Positions 6,198 to 9,693 of a DNA stretch of 9,693 nt are shown here, piece after piece. Numbering within the stretch: the stretch's first letter is position 1; each line of letters opens with the position of its first letter. The position numbers and the translations under genes are program-made. The notes under the pieces were generated by a model. The model was given only the letters and a program-made list of their open reading frames with translations. It searched no databases and had not been told where the DNA came from. The DNA comes from Bacillota bacterium (GTDB lineage Bacteria > Bacillota > Clostridia > Oscillospirales > Ruminococcaceae): assembly GCA_023395695.1 (NCBI GenBank), contig JAEWYJ010000302.1, forward strand, positions 1 through 9,693. Reading direction: 5' to 3'.

Positions 6198-6233
6198 CAG
6201 CCCGGTCAAAAAAAGCCTCACATTAACGGGCTG
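6198..6233. repeat. Inverted repeat overlapping the promoter of the small membrane protein gene
   Basis: CAGCCCG (6198-6204) and CGGGCTG (6227-6233) are perfect reverse complements separated by 22 bp. The right arm lies in the promoter spacer and the -35 box lies between the arms, so it could be a regulator binding site. No regulator can be named, and a 7-bp dyad could be chance. Confidence 0.4.
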
Positions 6234-6246
6234 AAATTATTATAAT
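6217..6246 (+). promoter_or_regulatory. Predicted sigma-A promoter of the small membrane protein gene
   Basis: A perfect -10 TATAAT (6241-6246) with an 18-bp spacer to CTCACA (6217-6222), which matches the -35 consensus at 4 of 6 positions. The predicted start near 6253 gives a 60-nt UTR containing a small hairpin (GCGCTG 6270-6275 / CAGCGC 6281-6286). Confidence 0.5.
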
Positions 6247-6312
6247 AAAGATACACGGATTGTAAGAGCGCGCTGTTTTGCAGCGCTTGAAAAACGAAGG
6301 GAGATGCTTTGC

Positions 6313-6555
6313 ATGAAGAAATGGTTGTTATTGGCCGGTCTGGCGGCCGCCGCAGCGTATGCAGCCAAAAAGCTGCTGTCGGTTCAGACGGGGGACGGCG
6401 CCGGCGCAGTCACCGACGTCATTTTTGACGAGGGTGACCAAGGCCCCCAAGCGCCGGTTGAAACGGCCGAACCGCCGCTTACCGAGGCTGCACCGGCGCC
6501 CCAAATAATGGAGGATATGCCCGGCGACATACCTGAGACGGATGAAAATAGCTAA
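6313..6555 (+). CDS. Small membrane-anchored or secreted acidic protein, 80 aa
   Basis: Function not recognised. The protein starts MKKWLLLAGLAAAAAYAAKK: two lysines, a 15-residue hydrophobic Ala/Leu segment (4-18), then lysines, which fits an N-terminal signal anchor. The remainder (about 25-80) is a low-complexity, acidic, proline/glutamate-rich tail ending PETDENS and is probably disordered. The ATG at 6313 is chosen because GAAGGGAG lies 9 nt upstream; an ATG at 6304 overlaps that site. It has its own promoter and appears to be a single-gene unit ahead of the aro leader. Confidence 0.7.
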   Translation: MKKWLLLAGLAAAAAYAAKKLLSVQTGDGAGAVTDVIFDEGDQGPQAPVETAEPPLTEAAPAPQIMEDMPGDIPETDENS

Positions 6556-6592
6556 AATGAATAAAAATTAGCGTGCGTTTTATTTAAACGTT

Positions 6593-6610
6593 GGCGCATT
6601 TCGCCCTTTT
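6593..6610 (+). terminator. Weak candidate terminator after the small membrane protein gene
   Basis: GGCG (6593-6596) and CGCC (6602-6605) around a 5-nt loop, followed by CTTTT. The stem is only 4 bp, so this is a weak candidate; nothing better lies between 6555 and the aro leader. Confidence 0.25.
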
Positions 6611-6636
6611 ATGTTGTTGGCGATTTGTGTTATCAT
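6608..6636 (+). promoter_or_regulatory. Tentative promoter of the aro leader and operon
   Basis: A -10 TATCAT (6631-6636, 5/6 to consensus) lies 17 bp after TTTATG (6608-6613, 3/6). The start would fall near 6643, only about 10 nt before the leader ribosome binding site. The -35 match is poor. Confidence 0.3.
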
Positions 6637-6667
6637 ATTTGCAATTCCTTTTGAGGAGCGTCACTTT

Positions 6668-6799
6668 ATGAAACAACACCTGTCTGCAGTAAAATATTTT
6701 TATTATTACTTTAGCTTTGCCTTTTACTTTTATGGCAAGGCTTATTCGTATTTTACTGCAAACAGAAATCCACAGGGTGTTCAGCCGGTTTTAAATTAA
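6668..6799 (+). CDS. Phe/Tyr-rich leader peptide of the aro operon (43 aa)
   Basis: A 43-codon ORF with a strong ribosome binding site (GAGGAG 6653-6658, 9-nt spacing to the ATG). It encodes MKQHLSAVK, then a run in which 14 of 20 residues (10-29) are aromatic: eight Tyr and six Phe, including YFYYYFSFAFYFY. The tail TANRNPQGVQPVLN is ordinary. The peptide itself probably has no function; translating it measures charged tRNA(Tyr) and tRNA(Phe), as PheL does in enteric bacteria. It sits directly upstream of an intrinsic terminator and of aroF-tyrA-aroB, whose products lead to Phe and Tyr. An ATG at 6611 in the same frame has no comparable binding site. Confidence 0.88.
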   Translation: MKQHLSAVKYFYYYFSFAFYFYGKAYSYFTANRNPQGVQPVLN

Positions 6800-6855
6800 A
6801 CGGTGTGAAATTTGTCGAGTGTGGGCTTCGCAGTGAAATACTGCGGAGCCCTTTT
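6685..6855 (+). promoter_or_regulatory. Transcription attenuator of the aro operon (four-segment leader RNA)
   Basis: Segment 1 TGCAGTAAAATA (6685-6696) is a perfect 12-nt complement of segment 2 TATTTTACTGCA (6749-6760). Segment 2 can instead pair with segment 3, GCAGTGAAATA (6830-6840), over 11 bp with one G-U. Segment 3 overlaps the left arm and loop of the terminator 3:4 (6823-6834 with 6840-6851). An inner hairpin (6713-6721 with 6734-6742, 9 bp with one G-U) is nested within 1:2. Model: a ribosome stalled at the early Tyr/Phe codons covers segment 1 and frees segment 2 for the 2:3 antiterminator, so transcription continues. A ribosome that finishes, or never starts, allows 1:2 and hence the terminator. 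The stop codon (6797-6799) is beyond segment 2, unlike the E. coli trp leader. The pairings are seen directly; the mechanism is inferred. Confidence 0.8.
6823..6855 (+). terminator. Intrinsic terminator of the aro attenuator
   Basis: GGGCTTCGCAGT (6823-6834) pairs with ACTGCGGAGCCC (6840-6851) as a 12-bp stem with one G-U pair and a GAAAT loop, followed by TTTT. It lies 60 bp before the aroF ATG, so it stops transcription ahead of the operon rather than after a gene. Confidence 0.88.
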
Positions 6856-6914
6856 AGTTTACCTGAAAATGTCAAAAGATCGCAATATGATCGGAAAGTT
6901 CGGAGGGAATACAC

Positions 6915-7925
6915 ATGGTAGTCGTATTAAAACAGCACCCCGACCCCAAACAGCTTGAGAATTTGCTTGCGTGGCTCAAAAGCCTGAATTTGCAGATACA
7001 TGTCAGCGAGGGCAGCAATTATACGGTGCTTGGCCTCGTGGGCGATACCTCGGGCGTCGACATTGACTTGATTGAAGCGCTGGACATTGTGTCGTCGGTC
7101 AAGCGCATTCAGGAGCCCTACAAAAATGCCAACCGTAAATTCCACCCCGACAACACCGTCATCACTGTTGGCGAAGCGGTGTTCGGCGACGGGAGCTGCC
7201 CGATTGCCGCCGGCCCCTGCTCGGTCGAATCTGAGGAGCAGATTATCGCCGTAGCTGCCGCGGTCAAGGCCTCGGGCGCAAGGCTTCTGCGCGGCGGCGC
7301 TTTTAAACCAAGAACCTCGCCCTACGCCTTTCAGGGCATGCGCGCGGAGGGGCTTAAGCTTTTAATCGAAGCCAAAAAGGCCACCGGCCTGCCCATCGTT
7401 TCCGAACTGATGGATCTCTCGCAGCTGCCGCTGTTTGAAGAGGTGGATGTTATTCAGGTGGGCGCACGCAACATGCAGAACTTTGAGCTGCTCAAAGAGC
7501 TGGGCAAAATTGACCGGCCTGTTTTATTAAAGCGCGGGCTTTCAAACACCTTGCAGGAGCTGTTGATGAGCGCCGAATATATTCTGGCGGGCGGTAACGA
7601 GCGGGTTATTTTATGTGAGCGCGGCATTCGAACCTTTGAGACCGCGACGCGCAATACGCTGGATCTTTCCGCGATTCCGCTGCTTAAAAGCATGACCCAC
7701 CTGCCGGTTATTGTCGACCCCAGCCACGCCTGCGGCATTGCCGCGCTGGTTAAGCCTATGGCGATGGCGGCGGCGGCCTGCGGGGCCGACGGACTTATCA
7801 TCGAGGTGCACAACGACCCGGCGCATGCCAAATGCGACGGCCCGCAGTCGCTGACGCCCGAAGCATTTGACGACGTGGCACAATGCATTGCGCGTATTCT
7901 GCCGCACAGCTACAAAATGGCGTAG
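6915..7925 (+). CDS. aroF: 3-deoxy-7-phosphoheptulonate (DAHP) synthase, type I-beta with N-terminal regulatory domain
   Basis: Condenses phosphoenolpyruvate and erythrose 4-phosphate to DAHP, the first step of the shikimate pathway, in the cytosol. The 336-residue length matches Thermotoga-type enzymes. Residues 1-70 (MVVVLKQHPDP...VKRIQEPYK) form the ferredoxin/ACT-like domain that confers Tyr/Phe inhibition in T. maritima DAHP synthase. The barrel follows, with IAAGPCSVES (97-106, metal ligand Cys102), RGGAFKPRTSPYAFQG (126-141), QVGARNMQN (181-189), LLKRG (204-208), CERGIRTFE (234-242), VDPSHACG (267-274, His271), EVHNDP (297-302, Glu297) and CDGPQSL (Asp308). The expected metal ligands Cys, His, Glu and Asp are all present. 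The ATG at 6915 follows GGAGGG with 7-nt spacing. First structural gene downstream of the attenuator; tyrA follows after 21 bp. Confidence 0.95.
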   Translation: MVVVLKQHPDPKQLENLLAWLKSLNLQIHVSEGSNYTVLGLVGDTSGVDIDLIEALDIVSSVKRIQEPYKNANRKFHPDNTVITVGEAVFGDGSCPIAAGPCSVESEEQIIAVAAAVKASGARLLRGGAFKPRTSPYAFQGMRAEGLKLLIEAKKATGLPIVSELMDLSQLPLFEEVDVIQVGARNMQNFELLKELGKIDRPVLLKRGLSNTLQELLMSAEYILAGGNERVILCERGIRTFETATRNTLDLSAIPLLKSMTHLPVIVDPSHACGIAALVKPMAMAAAACGADGLIIEVHNDPAHAKCDGPQSLTPEAFDDVAQCIARILPHSYKMA

Positions 7926-7946
7926 GCCGCAAAAAGGAGAAGGAAC

Positions 7947-8789
7947 ATGAATATTGCAGTGGTAGGCATGGGGCTCATCGGCGGCTCGTTTGCCAGAGCG
8001 ATTAAAGAAAAGACCGCGCATACGGTGTTTGGCACGGATGCTGACCCACAGGTGCTGGCCAAGGCACGGCTGGTGGGGGCTATTGACGAAAGTCTTGACA
8101 GCGAAAGGCTTGCCACCTGCACGCTTGTCATCATCGCGCTTTACCCGCAGGCGGCGATTGACTGGCTGGCGGCCAATGCCGCGCACCTTGCAAAGGACGC
8201 CATCGTGACCGATACCTGCGGCGTTAAGCAGGCGGTGTGCGGCGGCTGCCACGCCATTGCGCAGCAGCACGGCTTTGCCTATATTGGTGGGCACCCGATG
8301 GCGGGCGTTGAGCACAGCGGTTTTGATCACTCCCGCGGCGACATGTTTGAAGGCGCTTCAATGGTGCTGACCCCGGTACAGGGAACGCCGATTTCTGAGG
8401 TGGACCGGTTAAGAAAATTTTTGCTGACGCTGGGCTTTGCGCGTATGGTCATCACCGACCCTGCCGGGCACGACCGCATGATTGCCTACACCTCGCAGCT
8501 GGCGCACATTGTTTCCAGCGCCTATGTGCAATCGCCCTGTGCGCTGGAGCACAGAGGCTTTTCGGCAGGCAGCTACCGCGACATGACCCGCGTCGCCACC
8601 TTAAACGAGGAGATGTGGACCGAGCTGTTTTTGGATAACTGCCAGCCGCTTGCCGAAGAACTGGACGCATTGATAGAACGGCTACAGGAATTTGCCGTCG
8701 CCATCAAGGCGCAGGACGGCGACAGGCTGCGCGCCATGCTGCGTGCGGGGCGCGAGCAAAAGGCCTGGGCCGACGGAAAGGTGCTGTGA
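7947..8789 (+). CDS. tyrA: Prephenate dehydrogenase
   Basis: Oxidative decarboxylation of prephenate to 4-hydroxyphenylpyruvate, the committed step to tyrosine. In the 280-residue protein the Rossmann glycine motif is GMGLIGGS (7-14), with Asp31 at the end of beta-2 (FGTDADP), which favours NAD+ over NADP+. IGGHPMAGVEHSG (113-125) carries the conserved His116, TSQLAHIVS (182-190) a second conserved His, and GSYRDMTRVA (208-217) the substrate-binding arginines. There is no fused chorismate mutase or C-terminal ACT domain. The ATG follows AAGGAG with 7-nt spacing, 21 bp after aroF. The stop is 5 bp before the aroB ATG, so the three genes form an operon. It could in principle accept arogenate, which sequence reading cannot decide. 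Confidence 0.93.
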   Translation: MNIAVVGMGLIGGSFARAIKEKTAHTVFGTDADPQVLAKARLVGAIDESLDSERLATCTLVIIALYPQAAIDWLAANAAHLAKDAIVTDTCGVKQAVCGGCHAIAQQHGFAYIGGHPMAGVEHSGFDHSRGDMFEGASMVLTPVQGTPISEVDRLRKFLLTLGFARMVITDPAGHDRMIAYTSQLAHIVSSAYVQSPCALEHRGFSAGSYRDMTRVATLNEEMWTELFLDNCQPLAEELDALIERLQEFAVAIKAQDGDRLRAMLRAGREQKAWADGKVL

Positions 8790-8794
8790 GGGGT

Positions 8795-9693
8795 ATGAAA
8801 AGCATTCCGGTTCAAACCGCCCGTCCCTATGAGGTATTGGTGGGCCAAGGGCTGCTGGCGCAGAGCGGGGAGCTGATTGCCAAAAAGGCGCCCCCCTGCA
8901 CCGCCGCTATTATCACCGACGACACGGTGAACATTTTGTTTGGCGACGCGGTGCAGGCGTCTTTGCAGCAGGCGGGCTTTAAGGTTTGCCGCATCGTTTT
9001 CCCGCACGGGGAGGCCTCAAAGAACATGACGACGCTGTCTTTTGTGCTGGAGCAGCTCGCCGGGCATCGGGTGACCCGAACCGACCTGATTGTAGCGTTA
9101 GGCGGCGGCGTGGTGGGCGATTTGGCCGGCTTTGCGGCGGCGGTGTACCTGCGGGGCATGCGCTTTGTGCAACTGCCGACCACCCTGCTTTCGGCTATCG
9201 ACTCCTCTGTCGGGGGCAAAACCGCTGTCGATCTGGCGGCCGGCAAGAACCTTGCCGGGGCCTTTTGGCAGCCGGAGCTGGTGCTTTGCGACAGCGACGC
9301 GCTTAAAACCCTGCCCGAGCAGTATTTTCTCGACGGTCTGGGCGAGGCGGTCAAATACGGCATGGCGTTTGACAATACGCTGCTGCCGCTGCTGCAAAAC
9401 GGCGTTGCCAGCCGACTGCCGGAACTTGTCGCCCGTTGCGTCGCCATAAAAGCCGGGGTGGTCGCGCAGGATGAGCACGATACCGGCGAACGGCGGAAGC
9501 TTAATTTTGGCCACACGGTCGGGCATGCGATTGAACGCTGCTCAGGCTTTTCAATCTCCCATGGTCAGGCTGTGGCAATTGGAATGGTTATTATCACCCG
9601 CGCCTGTGTTAAAAAAGGGATAACGCCCCCCGAAACGCTCAAAACGCTGTTGGATGTGCTGACGGCCTGCGGATTGCCGAGCACCTGCAATTA
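8795..9693 (+). CDS. aroB: 3-dehydroquinate synthase (truncated by window edge)
   Basis: Second shikimate step: NAD- and metal-dependent conversion of DAHP to 3-dehydroquinate in the cytosol. The window contains 299 codons, and the frame is open at the edge; the family is usually about 340-370 residues, so some 50 are missing. The NAD-binding GGGVVGDLAGFAA (103-115), PTTLLSAIDSSVGGKTAVD (128-146) and the zinc ligands Glu184 (GLGEAVKYG), His240 (NFGHTVGHAIE) and His256 (SHGQAVAIGM) are all present. The ATG lies 5 bp after the tyrA stop, and its ribosome binding site (GAGGGG) overlaps that stop with unusually short spacing, suggesting translational coupling to tyrA. Confidence 0.94.
   Translation, partial: MKSIPVQTARPYEVLVGQGLLAQSGELIAKKAPPCTAAIITDDTVNILFGDAVQASLQQAGFKVCRIVFPHGEASKNMTTLSFVLEQLAGHRVTRTDLIVALGGGVVGDLAGFAAAVYLRGMRFVQLPTTLLSAIDSSVGGKTAVDLAAGKNLAGAFWQPELVLCDSDALKTLPEQYFLDGLGEAVKYGMAFDNTLLPLLQNGVASRLPELVARCVAIKAGVVAQDEHDTGERRKLNFGHTVGHAIERCSGFSISHGQAVAIGMVIITRACVKKGITPPETLKTLLDVLTACGLPSTCN

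Noticed and set aside
6600..6914. T-box or other tRNA-binding riboswitch upstream of aroF
   Set aside because: The T-box signature (AGGGTGGNACCGCG-like) is absent between 6600 and 6914; the short peptide-coding leader with alternative stems explains the region better.
1..9693. Mobile elements, CRISPR arrays, phage genes, tRNA or rRNA
   Set aside because: No transposase or integrase motifs, no regularly spaced repeats, and no cloverleaf or rRNA-like stretches were seen on either strand.

Overview
The window looks like chromosomal DNA of a Gram-positive anaerobe, most likely a fairly GC-rich clostridium (Oscillospirales/Ruminococcaceae type). This rests on strong AGGAGG-like ribosome binding sites, sigma-A type promoters (TTGACR-17-TATAAT), a BirA with an N-terminal DNA-binding domain beside a BioY-type transporter subunit, a T. 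maritima-type (I-beta) DAHP synthase, and a two-gene hypothetical pair that I associate with clostridia. Taxonomy is an inference. I see no mobile element, CRISPR array, tRNA or rRNA.

Layout. (1) 1-290, minus: partial GNAT acetyltransferase with its own promoter. (2) 390-2110: a biotin module of birA (plus) and bioY (minus), converging and overlapping by 44 bp. Each has a sigma-A promoter whose -35 box forms the inner six bases of one half-site of a 30-bp dyad (8-bp half-sites, 14-bp spacer). The two dyads share one architecture and read as BirA operators. A 21-bp perfect hairpin at 2115-2163 insulates bioY from the next operon. (3) 2203-3732, plus: a two-gene operon of unknown function with promoter and terminator. 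(4) 3992-5893, minus: gluQ (glutamyl-Q tRNA(Asp) synthetase) followed by a patatin-like phospholipase. (5) 5894-6312: a 400-bp stretch with hairpins and no convincing gene, then (6) 6313-6555, a small membrane-anchored protein. (7) 6600-9693, plus: an aromatic amino-acid operon, aroF-tyrA-aroB (aroB runs off the end).

The most striking element is the aro leader. It holds a 43-codon ORF with 14 Phe/Tyr codons among codons 10-29, followed by an intrinsic terminator. Four RNA segments can pair in mutually exclusive ways (1:2 plus 3:4, or 2:3), as expected for ribosome-mediated transcription attenuation. Combined with the N-terminal ferredoxin/ACT-like domain of the DAHP synthase, this predicts two-level control of Phe/Tyr synthesis: charged-tRNA sensing at transcription and feedback inhibition of the enzyme.

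The biotin module predicts that biotin-loaded BirA represses both biotin uptake (bioY) and its own gene. Transcripts from birA have no evident terminator before 2163, so read-through would run antisense across all of bioY.
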